DNA from: Lodderomyces elongisporus
Taxonomy: Eukaryota > Ascomycota > Pichiomycetes > Serinales > Debaryomycetaceae
Assembly: GCF_030384665.1 (NCBI RefSeq)
Contig: NC_083675.1
Span: 124,001 to 188,000, forward strand
Length of the DNA: 64,000 bases
Reading direction: 5' to 3'
Translations under genes and position numbers: made by a program
Part shown: in pieces, positions 1 through 9,716 of the stretch
Numbering within the stretch: position 1 is the stretch's first letter
Layout of the letters: each line of letters opens with the position of its first letter
Notes under the pieces: generated by a model
Database searches by the model: none
What the model saw: only the letters and a program-made list of their open reading frames with translations
Told to the model about the DNA's origin: nothing

Positions 1-411
1 AAGACCAATATAAAAAATAAATCCAAAAAAAAAGAAAAAAGAAAAAAGAAAAAAGTAAAGATGAAAGAAGTAAAAAACAAGGACAACAAGTGAAAATTGG
101 TGTGAAAAACGTTTCTGGAGGAAAAGTATAAGAATAAAGTATTTCAAAGAGTCGTTAAGTCATCTAGTCTCTTCGTATTTACATTTGAAGACGCGCTATT
201 GTATTGAAGAAGAGGGGATGAAAAAAACAATAGAATGAAAGAATGCGAGAAAGGGAACTAAACGGTACGAAAGCTCAAAAAACCAGGTACATCCCCAATC
301 TCGGGAATTTCCCAATCCCCAACAAACATATCAAATAGTTCTAAAAACATCATTCCTTGTTATTAAAGTAGTATTGAAATAAAGCTATTGGTTTATATTC
401 GCTCATACACA
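1..411. other. Spacer upstream of EMC10
   Basis: No gene seen. The stretch is A-rich on the plus strand (runs of AAAAAG near the left edge) and serves as the upstream region of the EMC10 gene. The window cuts it on the left, so it may hold the end of another transcript. Confidence 0.5.
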
Positions 412-1149
412 ATGCTTTTAATAATTCTACATCTACTATTTGTAGTTACAATGGCTACGTCAAAGAGAATAAATTTGTTTGTCCAACAACTCAATGAGCA
501 AACTAGCGATTCAATTGGCTTTATAGAAAACGATAAAGTCCACCTCATAGATAACGCCATTGAACGTGATACGCCATACTGTATTGGAACCAAAGACTTA
601 GTTAATCATGAATGTTTTGCTTTTTACAAGAACCTCGAAACATTGAATATTGAAAATATGGTATTCGACATGTTTTTAGGCGAGGATGGAGATGTTTCGA
701 GGTTATCCCTTTCATTTGACAAAGAAGAGACAGTAAAAGCGGGAAAAGAAAAAGAAAAAGGAAAAGGAAAAGAATTGAATAATATAGATGAAACAAATAA
801 ACCTCGGGTTAAGAAACACCCATTTGTTGTTGCACCACAGCCTAATATGAATCCCGATTCACTCAAGAAACAACAGCAAAAGGGTCAACAAAAATCGGGG
901 AACACTAAGCTAGAGGTGGTGAAACAAAAAAAGACTGTTAAATATATTGACGAGGATGGCAAGGAGGTCACAAAGGAGGTTGAAATAGAAGTAGAGGTTC
1001 CTTTAGAGGAAGATGTGATTGTAGACGAAAGGTCGTGGATTCAAAAGAATTGGATGTATGTTGTCCCGCCACTATTATTGTTTTTGGTTATGGGTGGTGG
1101 TGCCGACGAGGCTGCTGCTGGTGGTGGTACCGGTGGCAGAGGTGGGTGA
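412..1149 (+). CDS. EMC10: ER membrane protein complex subunit 10 (EMC10-like)
   Basis: Likely subunit 10 of the ER membrane protein complex, which helps insert transmembrane segments at the endoplasmic reticulum. The open frame runs further upstream to a TTG at 388, but the first ATG is at 412 and gives 245 residues. It begins with a hydrophobic signal peptide (LLIILHLLFVV). The middle is a lumenal domain with a Lys/Glu-rich low-complexity insert (KEKEKGKGKE). Near the C-terminus there is one membrane segment (WMYVVPPLLLFLVM), after the motif ERSWIQKNW, then a Gly/Ala-rich tail. Signal peptide, lumenal domain and a single C-terminal TM with a VPPLLLF core match fungal Emc10. The next gene lies on the same strand 1 kb away, so no co-regulation is implied. 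Identification rests on architecture and the C-terminal motif. Confidence 0.75.
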   Translation: MLLIILHLLFVVTMATSKRINLFVQQLNEQTSDSIGFIENDKVHLIDNAIERDTPYCIGTKDLVNHECFAFYKNLETLNIENMVFDMFLGEDGDVSRLSLSFDKEETVKAGKEKEKGKGKELNNIDETNKPRVKKHPFVVAPQPNMNPDSLKKQQQKGQQKSGNTKLEVVKQKKTVKYIDEDGKEVTKEVEIEVEVPLEEDVIVDERSWIQKNWMYVVPPLLLFLVMGGGADEAAAGGGTGGRGG

Positions 1150-2169
1150 ATTTTGTGTACAAATATTCAGACTAGAAAACAGACATTTGTGGTTTCTCAT
1201 AATATATCAGAACGAAAACAATTCAATAGCATGTTGATGACTCTTATTTTCTAGACACTCACAATTCCATTCTTGAATACATGCAAGACCTAGGAAAATG
1301 ATTCTTTGTACTAATTTTTGTCAAAGTCAATGAAACAAGATTCACACCGTTAATCCAGAAAGTTGTTTCTGCTGCCCTGTTCCTCTAAATTGTAGGTTGT
1401 CTTTGAAGTGCATATATATATTACATATACATATACGATATACACATATATAAACTTGTCCATGTAAGTGAGTGCGAGAGAGTGACAGAATGTATATACA
1501 TGTATATTAGTATATATATATATTAGTATATATATATATATATGCATCTGTACGAGGTTGTTAAGAATAAATACAATTGGTAGCATCGAAGTATTTTTGC
1601 TTACATTCATTTATAGCGAATCAAGTCGATGAAAATTATTATTACGAGAAAGACATCACTGCTTACGCTATACTCCACCATACAAACAATAGCCATAGCG
1701 CTACCATTCTCATACTGAAGGTCCGTCTCTTTTTTTTTGAACCAAAAAAGATCCTCTCAAACTAAAGAAAAAGTTTGACAACCGAAATTGAAAAGATAGT
1801 TACGGAAGCTAGGTTGGCTGAACACAAACAACAACAACAACTACAACAACTACATCAACAACGATAAAGTAAAGGAGTTGGCAAGGTATACTATACACCA
1901 AATAAGACACTTATTTACAATCAAAACTACTTCAAAAGCACCTTCATCATTTCCGAAGAAAATTGATCAAGACTATCTATTTTTTTTCACACACACACAC
2001 ATACACATACACACAAACCATCCTTACCCAGCCAATCATCAACTATAAATTTTTACAGTTTTATCAACCTAACTTAACCTAACCTAATCTTGTCCCATAC
2101 ATATTTATAGACCTAACTTTCCATCTCCATTTGATTTCTTTATTTTTTTATATATAATTACTTTCCAAG
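1150..2169. other. Spacer with AT, CA and CAA simple repeats
   Basis: No supported gene; the small frames here are low complexity. It holds a (TA)n microsatellite at 1510-1543, CAA/CTA-type repeats at about 1825-1862, a CA-rich stretch at about 1989-2017 and an AACCTAACTT-like run at 2067-2092. It is the promoter side of the complex I gene at 2170. Confidence 0.6.
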
Positions 2170-4341
2170 ATGCATTACCTTAAATCACTGATACTCAGAT
2201 CGTCCAAGCGTCTTTTATCTTCTTCAACTAGGAGATTAGCCGAAGTTGAAGTCACAGTCGATGGAAGAAAAGTCTCCATTGAAGCTGGCTCTTCAATCAT
2301 TCAAGCTGCAGAACTCGCAGGCGTCACTATCCCACGTTACTGTTACCACGACAAATTGGCCATTGCCGGTAACTGTCGTATGTGTTTGGTTGATGTTGAG
2401 CGAATGCCAAAATTAATCGCATCGTGTGCTATGCCTGTGCAAAACGGTATGGTTGTTCACACTGACTCTGAAAGAATTAAAAAGGCAAGAGAGGGTGTTA
2501 CCGAGATGTTGTTGGAAAACCACCCATTGGATTGTCCTGTTTGTGATCAAGGTGGTGAATGTGACTTGCAAGAACAATCCCAACGTTATGGTTCAGACCG
2601 TGGTAGATTCAAGGAACTTGTTGGTAAGAGAGCAGTTGAAAACAAAGCCATTGGCCCATTGGTCAAGACCTCAATGAATAGATGTATCCACTGTACCAGA
2701 TGTGTTCGTTTCATGAATGACGTTGCTGGTGCGCCCGAATTTGGTACTGCTGGAAGAGGTAATGATATGCAAATTGGTACTTACATTGAAAGAAACATCA
2801 ATTCCGAAATGTCGGGTAACATCATTGACTTGTGTCCTGTTGGTGCATTGACTTCAAAGCCATACGCATTTAGAGCTAGACCTTGGGAGTTGAAGAGAAC
2901 TGAAACTATTGATGTCATGGATGCAGTTGGTTCAAACGTTAGAGTTGATTGCAGAGGTATTGAAGTTATGAGAGTGTTGCCAAGATTAAACGATGAAGTT
3001 AACGAAGAATGGATTTCAGACAAGTCAAGATTTGCATGCGATGGTTTAAAGACCCAACGTTTAACCGCGCCATTGATTAGAAATGGCGATAGATTCGAGA
3101 CTGCTACTTGGGACGAAGCTTTGTCAACCATTGCTGCTGCTTATGCCAAGGTTAAACCACAAGAGGGCGAATTGAAGGCAGTTGCTGGTGCATTAGCCGA
3201 TGCTGAATCTATGGTTGCTTTGAAGGACCTTGTTAACAAGTTGGGTTCAGAAAACGTTACAACCGATGTTGCTCAAGGTGTCGATGCCCACGGTTTGGAT
3301 GTTAGATCCAACTATATCTTCAACTCTACAATTGACGGTATCGAAGATGCTGACGAAATCCTTTTGGTTGGTACAAACCCAAGATTCGAGGCAGCAACTT
3401 TGAACACCAGAATCAGAAAGATCTGGTTGAGATCCAACTTGGAAATCACCTCTGTTGGTCAAGAATTTGACTCCACATTCGATGTTGCCAAGATTGGTGA
3501 CAATGCTAATGACTTGGAGAAGGCACTCAATGGCGACTTGGGTAAGAAATTGGCTGCTGCAAAGAAGCCATTGATTATTGTTGGTTCCGGTGTTGCTGAC
3601 TCGAAGGACTCTGAAGCAATTTACAAATCGATTGGTGAATTCGCATCCAAAAACTCCAACTTTAATACACAAGATGGCTGGAACGGTGTCAACTTGTTGC
3701 ACCGTGAGGCATCAAGAGTCGCTGCATTAGATATTGGCTTCCAATCATTATCCCCAGAAATAGCCTCCACAAAGCCAAAATTCATTTACTTGCTTGGAGC
3801 AGATGAAATTACAAACAAGGACATTCCAAAGGATGCCTTTGTTGTTTACCAAGGTCACCACGGTGATATTGGTGCATCATTTGCCGACGTTATTTTGCCA
3901 GGTTCGGCATACACAGAGAAATCTGGTACATATGTCAACACCGAAGGAAGAACACAAGTGACCAGAGCAGCTACAAACCCACCAGGAGTAGCGCGCGAAG
4001 ATTGGAAGATTATCAGAGCATTATCCGAGTACTTGAATGCCAAATTACCATACGACGATATCGTTTCGCTCAGGATAAGATTGGGTGAAATAGCACCACA
4101 CTTGGTAAGGCACGACGTTATTGAGCCTGTCTCTTCTGAAATTGCACAAATTGGTTTCCTTGATTTGGTGAATAAGAACAAATCGGCAAAGGTAACCGGA
4201 GAACCATTGAAGAACCCAATTAGCAACTTCTATATGACAGATGTGATATCAAGATCATCACCAACTATGGCCAAGTGTGTGGCTGCATTTGGTGCAAAGA
4301 TTGACAAAACAAAGGATGAAAAACCAGATATAAACTTTTAG
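2170..4341 (+). CDS. NDUFS1: NADH:ubiquinone oxidoreductase 75-kDa subunit (complex I, NDUFS1/NUAM)
   Basis: Core peripheral-arm subunit of mitochondrial complex I, carrying iron-sulfur clusters between the FMN site and the quinone module. The 723 residues match the family. A basic, Ser-rich presequence (residues 1 to about 25) precedes a 2Fe-2S ferredoxin-like domain (CYHDKLAIAGNCRMCLVD). Then come the HxxxCxxCxxxxxC segment (HPLDCPVCDQGGECDLQ) and the 4Fe-4S segment (CIHCTRCVRF), and finally a long molybdopterin-oxidoreductase-like domain that binds no Mo in this family. I found only one in-frame CTG in the gene, codon 7, inside the presequence. Serine there suits a targeting peptide and fits a CUG-Ser yeast. 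A second complex I gene lies at 60411. Saccharomyces lacks complex I, so this alone excludes that genus. Confidence 0.96.
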   Translation: MHYLKSLILRSSKRLLSSSTRRLAEVEVTVDGRKVSIEAGSSIIQAAELAGVTIPRYCYHDKLAIAGNCRMCLVDVERMPKLIASCAMPVQNGMVVHTDSERIKKAREGVTEMLLENHPLDCPVCDQGGECDLQEQSQRYGSDRGRFKELVGKRAVENKAIGPLVKTSMNRCIHCTRCVRFMNDVAGAPEFGTAGRGNDMQIGTYIERNINSEMSGNIIDLCPVGALTSKPYAFRARPWELKRTETIDVMDAVGSNVRVDCRGIEVMRVLPRLNDEVNEEWISDKSRFACDGLKTQRLTAPLIRNGDRFETATWDEALSTIAAAYAKVKPQEGELKAVAGALADAESMVALKDLVNKLGSENVTTDVAQGVDAHGLDVRSNYIFNSTIDGIEDADEILLVGTNPRFEAATLNTRIRKIWLRSNLEITSVGQEFDSTFDVAKIGDNANDLEKALNGDLGKKLAAAKKPLIIVGSGVADSKDSEAIYKSIGEFASKNSNFNTQDGWNGVNLLHREASRVAALDIGFQSLSPEIASTKPKFIYLLGADEITNKDIPKDAFVVYQGHHGDIGASFADVILPGSAYTEKSGTYVNTEGRTQVTRAATNPPGVAREDWKIIRALSEYLNAKLPYDDIVSLRIRLGEIAPHLVRHDVIEPVSSEIAQIGFLDLVNKNKSAKVTGEPLKNPISNFYMTDVISRSSPTMAKCVAAFGAKIDKTKDEKPDINF

Positions 4342-4530
4342 AAAGTGTATAGCTAAATACTAATGTAAAATAAGAGAAGAAGAAAAAAAAAAGAACCAAG
4401 TAAAAGTCGAGGAGAGAAGGGAAAGAAGAAAGTCTCTAAAAACAGTTGGATCTATATCTATTTCTATTTTTCTCTTTCTCTCTTTTTTTCTTTTTCTTTT
4501 ATTTTCTGTTTTTGTTTCTATACAAACGAA

Positions 4531-6288
4531 TTAAAGATCATAAGTATGAGAAGTCATACCATCAGCTTTCTTTTCAGTGAGCACCTTGTACAAAAACTCT
4601 TGCGCATCGGTTTTTTTCTTTTTATCCTCTGCATCACCAACGTCGGAGAGGATGTCAGTTAGCGATTGTTTTTCCTTATCCTCCGTTAGCATATTCGACT
4701 TTTGCGAGGCACTATCGGCTTTAATTTTTCTTTCATAATCATTAGCAACTTTCCTTACTTTGTCGTCCTTTCCTCTTTCGCCATTAAACATTTGTTTCGT
4801 TTCACCTCCATTGACATCCACCACCTCTTCATCTTCATCTTCCTCTTCTTCTTCACCATCATTTTCATCATCTTCTTCAGCATCCTCATCTTCTTCTTCA
4901 TCATCATCATCGTCTTCCTCTCCTTCTTCCTCGTCTATGTTATTTCTGATTCTTCCCCAATACTTCACATTTCCACCAAAATCGCCGCCGTGTTTATCTC
5001 TATACCCTAAATTGTCATACCTTATATCAATTCCAGGTATGATCAAATCTTCGTAACTGGGTGGTTTTCCAATATCCTTCATAATAGTAATCCATGCTGG
5101 TGCAACATTCAAATCATGTTCATTCATGCCCAATGCTCTGCGTAATTCTAAGCTAATCACCCCAGGTCGGTAATTTTTCACCTGGTTAGTCATTTCATCA
5201 ATCATTTCTTTTCCCTCTTCGTACAATTCACCAAATTGAGATGTACGTGGTTTCGTTTGATGATGAAAGAATGCATTATACAATTTCTCATAATCAATAT
5301 CGAGTCGACCAAGTTTGACTTGAACACGCTCTCGTTGCTGCTGCTTCAATGTTTTATTAGCATTTTCTCCACTACCTTCGGCTGGTGCAGTTTCTCTCAT
5401 CTCCTGAATACCTGTATCACGGATGAACTTCGGTAGCTGAAATGGCGGCCGCTCTACCCCACGTTTGCTTGAAAGATAATCTCGTTTGGATGACCAATGC
5501 GACGGTACAGGAATAGCATTAGGAAGTGATTTTAAATGCACGAGAAGGTTCGGTTCATGTGAGTCAGCATCATGGGCCTCAACAAGATCAGGACGATGTG
5601 TAAGAATTTTGAGTGAGGATATGGGCACTTTGTTGCGTAGTCGTTGCTGACGACGTGAGATGTGTTGAGGTTGTTCATTAGAAATATCTTCATTATTATT
5701 CCCTACTCCTTCTATTTCATCGTTATCGAGTTCGTCATCACTTGTTATGGGAGATCCAACTGTACTATCGTTTTGGTCTACATTCTCAAACACTGTGATT
5801 GTGTCTGAATTGGTATTCCCTGTAACTGTTTCAGTATTGGGGATGTTGAATTTGTTAAGGATGGACTCATACTCTTGCAAAAGAGAAGATTCTTCGACTT
5901 TATTGATATGTTCTTCTTTTTCGCCATTGATCTGCTCTGCCACTTCTTCTGTGTTTGGTTGTTGTGTCTCCGCTTCATTTCCTTGTTGCTGAATATCCTC
6001 ATCAACATTTTCCTTCTCATTCTTCTTGTCCTCATCCTTGTCCTCATCCTCATCCTCATCCGTCTTCTTATCCTCATTCTTCTTATCCTTCTCCTCATCC
6101 GTCCTCTTACCCTCATCCTCATCATTCTTCTTCTCCCTCTCCTTCTCTTTCACTTCCACCTCCATGTTCTCTTTTTGTTGCTCAGGGTGTTCAGCTACAT
6201 TTTGTTTTAGATCCACTTTTGATTGGTCATTGAGCTTTCTCTGTTTTAGTCGCTCGCGCCTTATTTGATTTTTGCTTCTCTTGGCCAT
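4531..6288 (-). CDS. CUS1: U2 snRNP splicing factor Cus1 (SF3B2/SAP145)
   Basis: Component of SF3b, which stabilises U2 snRNA on the intron branchpoint. The protein has 585 residues. The N-terminal third is very rich in Lys/Glu/Asp (tandem EKDKK/EDEDK-type repeats). The conserved SF3b2 domain (DUF382) runs from about 240 to 420 with HWSSKRDYLSSKRG, RPPFQLPKFI and the Leu/Tyr-rich LGRLDIDYEKLYNAFF. The PSP-type motif YRPGVISLELRRALG follows, then APAWITIMKDIGKPPSYEDL. A strongly acidic run (DDDDDEEEDEDAEED) and a charged tail complete it. The ATG at 6288 is the first in frame. The complex I gene converges on it 189 bp away. Long frames on the opposite strand are products of the repetitive acidic codons. 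Confidence 0.93.
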   Translation of the reverse strand: MAKRSKNQIRRERLKQRKLNDQSKVDLKQNVAEHPEQQKENMEVEVKEKEREKKNDEDEGKRTDEEKDKKNEDKKTDEDEDEDKDEDKKNEKENVDEDIQQQGNEAETQQPNTEEVAEQINGEKEEHINKVEESSLLQEYESILNKFNIPNTETVTGNTNSDTITVFENVDQNDSTVGSPITSDDELDNDEIEGVGNNNEDISNEQPQHISRRQQRLRNKVPISSLKILTHRPDLVEAHDADSHEPNLLVHLKSLPNAIPVPSHWSSKRDYLSSKRGVERPPFQLPKFIRDTGIQEMRETAPAEGSGENANKTLKQQQRERVQVKLGRLDIDYEKLYNAFFHHQTKPRTSQFGELYEEGKEMIDEMTNQVKNYRPGVISLELRRALGMNEHDLNVAPAWITIMKDIGKPPSYEDLIIPGIDIRYDNLGYRDKHGGDFGGNVKYWGRIRNNIDEEEGEEDDDDDEEEDEDAEEDDENDGEEEEEDEDEEVVDVNGGETKQMFNGERGKDDKVRKVANDYERKIKADSASQKSNMLTEDKEKQSLTDILSDVGDAEDKKKKTDAQEFLYKVLTEKKADGMTSHTYDL

Positions 6289-6542
6289 ACTTTGATGAAC
6301 TTTAATGTATTCTAATGCTTTCAGATGTGTTCTAGTGTGTTCTACTTCTGCTGAGGGGGGAATGAGATTTGCAGCTAAAACTCGAGAAAAGATCTCAAAT
6401 GCGAATTTTCTTTTAAGTTAAAGCTACCACTAATGAATAATCCAAACTATTACTACAATCACCCATTTTTATTTTAATCGTTTCTTTTTTTCACAATACC
6501 CTCAATTATCTCGTTTACACATATTGTTCATTACAAGGTTTC

Positions 6543-7511
6543 CTATACATCTTTACTATTCATATCTTTTATGAGCTGATAGTATTCAACCAACAAATCA
6601 AATTTCAACTCTCTAATCTCAGAGTTTGAAATTTCTTGCTCGTCGCCGTCGACTTCTCCATCACCTAAATGCTCAATCTCCTCTAAAGCTTGTTCAATAT
6701 TTTTGAGTGGGTTCGGATCTGAGTAATACAATCTGAGCACTATCTCCTCTAGCTCGCCCAATTCGGCGCGCTTAGCTTCTTCCTTTGCCTCATTTATTTT
6801 CGATTGCATTGATGGTATTAGCGTCAACACATAAATAGCAAGATCCTTCCATATTTTATCAAAATTATCATATATTGCCATAACCCAACGTGGTCTATCG
6901 GTAATTACATATTGATCATCTCTTACTCTATGCACAACGGTTTGCACTATCTTGTCTTGTAAGTTATTCATATAGGTGAATCTCACTTGTGCGAAACCAG
7001 CCAAGTTCGGAGCAAACATTACATACATATGGAAGCCAACAATAAATAGTATCAAGTACCTGATCCAATTATTTTTCATGTGTTGGTTCGGCCTGAATCC
7101 TAGAATGTATGCTGCAACTCCAACTTTTAAAGTAAAGAAAAATAACCATTTCGACGTTGATACTAGTCTTTCCATAACTTCATCCTGAGTTGGATGTAAG
7201 TACTGGTGGTTGTGATGCTGTTGTTGTTGCTGTTGTTGTTGCTGCTGCTGTTGTTGATTATAATGCGGATTATGCTCACTAGGTTCACGTGCATTTGTAT
7301 ATAGCTGAGATGTTTCCTCTGATTCTTCTTCAAATTCAATTTGTGTTGGTGCTAATTGTGAACCATATTTGGCTTGGATTTTGGAAAGTCCACTCGGACT
7401 AAGTAGTAGGTAAGGGTTTCGGTGGCTATACTGTTGTTGTTGATCAACTATAATGCATTCTGATGTATTCAACACAACATCTCCATCAATAACATACTCA
7501 ATGCCCGACAT
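6543..7511 (-). CDS. Uncharacterised two-TM membrane protein with polyglutamine tract
   Basis: I do not recognise the family. I start it at the ATG at 7511 (MSGIEYVIDGDV, 322 residues). An in-frame ATG 31 codons upstream (7604) would add a Cys/His/Ile-rich stretch that reads like translated leader. In the short numbering, residues 1 to about 60 form a conserved-looking N-terminus (VVLNTSECIIVD, YLLLSPSGLSKIQAKYGSQL). A Gln tract of 13 follows (about 86-98). Then come TM1 (about 122-139, LFFFTLKVGVAAYILGF), a short basic loop and TM2 (about 150-168, RYLILFIVGFHMYVMFA). The tail of about 150 residues is acidic and helical. A hairpin of two membrane spans with both ends on the same side would suit an ER or nuclear-envelope protein. 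That is inference only. Confidence 0.7.
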   Translation of the reverse strand: MSGIEYVIDGDVVLNTSECIIVDQQQQYSHRNPYLLLSPSGLSKIQAKYGSQLAPTQIEFEEESEETSQLYTNAREPSEHNPHYNQQQQQQQQQQQQQHHNHQYLHPTQDEVMERLVSTSKWLFFFTLKVGVAAYILGFRPNQHMKNNWIRYLILFIVGFHMYVMFAPNLAGFAQVRFTYMNNLQDKIVQTVVHRVRDDQYVITDRPRWVMAIYDNFDKIWKDLAIYVLTLIPSMQSKINEAKEEAKRAELGELEEIVLRLYYSDPNPLKNIEQALEEIEHLGDGEVDGDEQEISNSEIRELKFDLLVEYYQLIKDMNSKDV

Positions 7512-8046
7512 CGAGAATTCTAATGAAAGATAATGGGAAGTAAATATGTGTAGGTGAATACAAATAGGAGTAATTATACAATAATGACACACAGTCTGGA
7601 CCATATTGAATATATTTTATTCCAAAAATTAGATAGTTAAATGAGGCGCACAATCTGTCCTCTTTCTCGGATTTGCCAAACTAGTAGTGATACCGCCACT
7701 TTAATCAGAAACGAAAAAAAATAAAAAAAATAAAAAAAATAAAAAAAATAAAATAAAATAAAAGAAATAAAAAACAAAAAACAAAAGCATAGAGAAACAC
7801 CAACCATGAAGAATGTGAATGAATCTTATACTTGTAAGACACCTTCTTTTTGGTTGTTCCAAAGCCAAATCACCACATATCCCTGAACTAAGATAAAGAA
7901 AAAAAACGAAAAAAAAAACGAAAAGGAAAAGGAAAAGGAAAAAGAAAACTATATACTATTTGCTGTCTCAAATTTCTTCTTTATTTTTCATTCTTTTTTT
8001 TTTGGAGCTATGTACAAGAAATACTAGTTCACTGCAACCCAGCTTC
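7512..8046. other. Spacer with A7T repeats
   Basis: No gene seen. It carries a tandem A-tract/T repeat (A7-8 then T) at about 7713-7770 and a GGAAAA repeat at about 7922-7942. It holds the leader of the two-TM gene and the 3' end of MSS51. Confidence 0.5.
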
Positions 8047-9180
8047 TTACACTTGAATTGCGTGATACCTCTTTCCTCTAAATCCAAAGACTTGACTATT
8101 TATATTAAATGTCTCTGTAGGGTTTGCATCATTGATCTCCGGTTTGGTGCAACCGAATATGTTGTCTGTTGGTTTCATCAAAAGGTCCATATCTTTACTA
8201 AAATGTTGTTCCATCCAAGCCATTTCACGTGTAATATCGTTTTTATCGTAACCAGTAACAAAAGCAGCACACTTGGACTCAAGCAAACACTTGATAATCT
8301 GTTTCCAGAATACGTCGTTGTATCCAAACCCAGGCTGTCCAAGCATAAATACATCGTAATATGGGTCGAATGGGAATAATGCACCATCGATCAAGTGCTG
8401 GTAAGAATGTCGAATAATGGTGATCTGATCATCATAGCGCACTGGTGGCGCATTTTCATTGCCAATAACATAGATTTCAAATCTATTGTTTCCAAATAAA
8501 TATCCAAGTTGCTTCCATGCTAAGCCTGGCACGTCTCCTTCTCCAATAACAAATATTCTCATCTTCTCCCTCAAGTGGAACTCACTAACATCTTTCTTTT
8601 GAGAGTACAAGGTATAACGCAATGCAGCAATACTCTTTGCACCTTCGAAAGTAATCTCCTTATCCCTGTATGGCGAGTATTGGTGCAATATTGATCCAAT
8701 TGTGAGTGGATACGTCAAGAGTTTTGAGTAAACACCCGACATAAAGTCATCCATAGGTGGATAGTCTCGTGTGTAGAAATACGTATCCCAACTGGATAAA
8801 TTCACCGCAAACTCCTTCTCCTGTTCTGCAGGAAATACAATATCAAATTTCCTTTCCCTTTGCTGATGTTCAAATAAGTTGGCTTGCTTCAACACCTCAT
8901 ACCTCTTTTGGCTATGGTAGGCAGTATCCTGTTTCCATGCCTCTTCCGAAGCGTGTGTTGGAATACCAGAATATGGACAAACAAAGCTAACTGGTTTGTG
9001 AGTAACTGGACACGATGCTCTAGCTCTGATGACGGCTGAACGTGTTCGTATATCCTCGTGGGGTGATTCGTCCCAGTTGTATAATCTCTGCTCACTATTT
9101 TTCGCAGGTGGATCCATAGCAAGCATCTTCCAAAAGAGCGAAAAGCTCCTGCTTTGAGGCTTGAGCTGTTTCACTAACAT
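8047..9180 (-). CDS. MSS51: COX1 translational activator and assembly factor Mss51
   Basis: Mitochondrial protein that activates translation of COX1 mRNA, binds new Cox1 and couples its synthesis to complex IV assembly. The 377 residues begin with a basic presequence-like region (about 1-22). The Mss51 zinc-finger-like region follows with two CPX heme-regulatory motifs (CPV at 57, CPY at 68, within CPVTHKPVSF and CPYSGIPTH). Further on are WKQLGYLFGNNRFEIYVIGNE and a C-terminal core with a CAAFVTGY segment and the FGFRGKRYH motif near the end. Length and order match fungal Mss51. It lies in a run of minus-strand genes, 536 bp from YOS9, with no visible shared control. Confidence 0.93.
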   Translation of the reverse strand: MLVKQLKPQSRSFSLFWKMLAMDPPAKNSEQRLYNWDESPHEDIRTRSAVIRARASCPVTHKPVSFVCPYSGIPTHASEEAWKQDTAYHSQKRYEVLKQANLFEHQQRERKFDIVFPAEQEKEFAVNLSSWDTYFYTRDYPPMDDFMSGVYSKLLTYPLTIGSILHQYSPYRDKEITFEGAKSIAALRYTLYSQKKDVSEFHLREKMRIFVIGEGDVPGLAWKQLGYLFGNNRFEIYVIGNENAPPVRYDDQITIIRHSYQHLIDGALFPFDPYYDVFMLGQPGFGYNDVFWKQIIKCLLESKCAAFVTGYDKNDITREMAWMEQHFSKDMDLLMKPTDNIFGCTKPEINDANPTETFNINSQVFGFRGKRYHAIQV

Positions 9181-9468
9181 AATATGGTGATGGCAATAGT
9201 TTTGTAAGTACTTGTACCTGTGCTTATGTTGTATAGCTAGACAGATGATTGCTTGCCTAATGCGATGATACTATAGTTTTGATGATCCGACACTTCTATA
9301 TCTGTTTTTTTTTCTACCTAAGCGCCTCGGGTTTGGAAATTTTTCTTTTTTTTTTTTTTTTTTTTCTCTCTGTTCTTTTCTCTTTTTTGGTTTCCTTGAC
9401 CCTTTCTGAAATTTTGTTAGTAACTTTACTTTTTCTGTTCTTGTATCATTATTCTTGGTTATTCAACC

Positions 9469-9502
<34 letters not shown>

Positions 9503-9716
9503 GAGAGAGCAACACGGCGGGCGGCGGCCGGACCTGATAACACGCACCTCAAATTTAATATATAAACGTGGTAGTTCTAATTAAACAAAAATATGCCTAC
9601 ATCTATTTGCTCGTCTCTATTTCAACAAGTTGTTTTAAAGTCTGAAGCAAAATAAGGTTTCCTTCCCCCTTCCCCCTTCCCCCTTCCCTCTTCCCCTCTC
9701 TCCACTTTTTTTTCTC
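9181..9716. repeat. Spacer with GA microsatellite and C5T2 repeats
   Basis: No gene seen. A (GA)n tract runs at about 9470-9508, a T-rich run at about 9344-9366 and tandem CCCCCTT units at about 9661-9700, just past the YOS9 stop codon. Confidence 0.6.

Noticed and set aside
388..411. Upstream extension of EMC10 to a TTG
   Set aside because: Not an ATG, and it would displace the signal peptide from the N-terminus. The same reasoning rejects non-ATG extensions at 11237, 30165, 52905, 55940, 57967 and 60381.
7512..7604. Longer start for the two-TM gene (ATG at 7604)
   Set aside because: The added 31 residues are Cys/His/Ile-rich and lie in TATA-like, AT-rich leader sequence; the ATG at 7511 begins the conserved-looking part.
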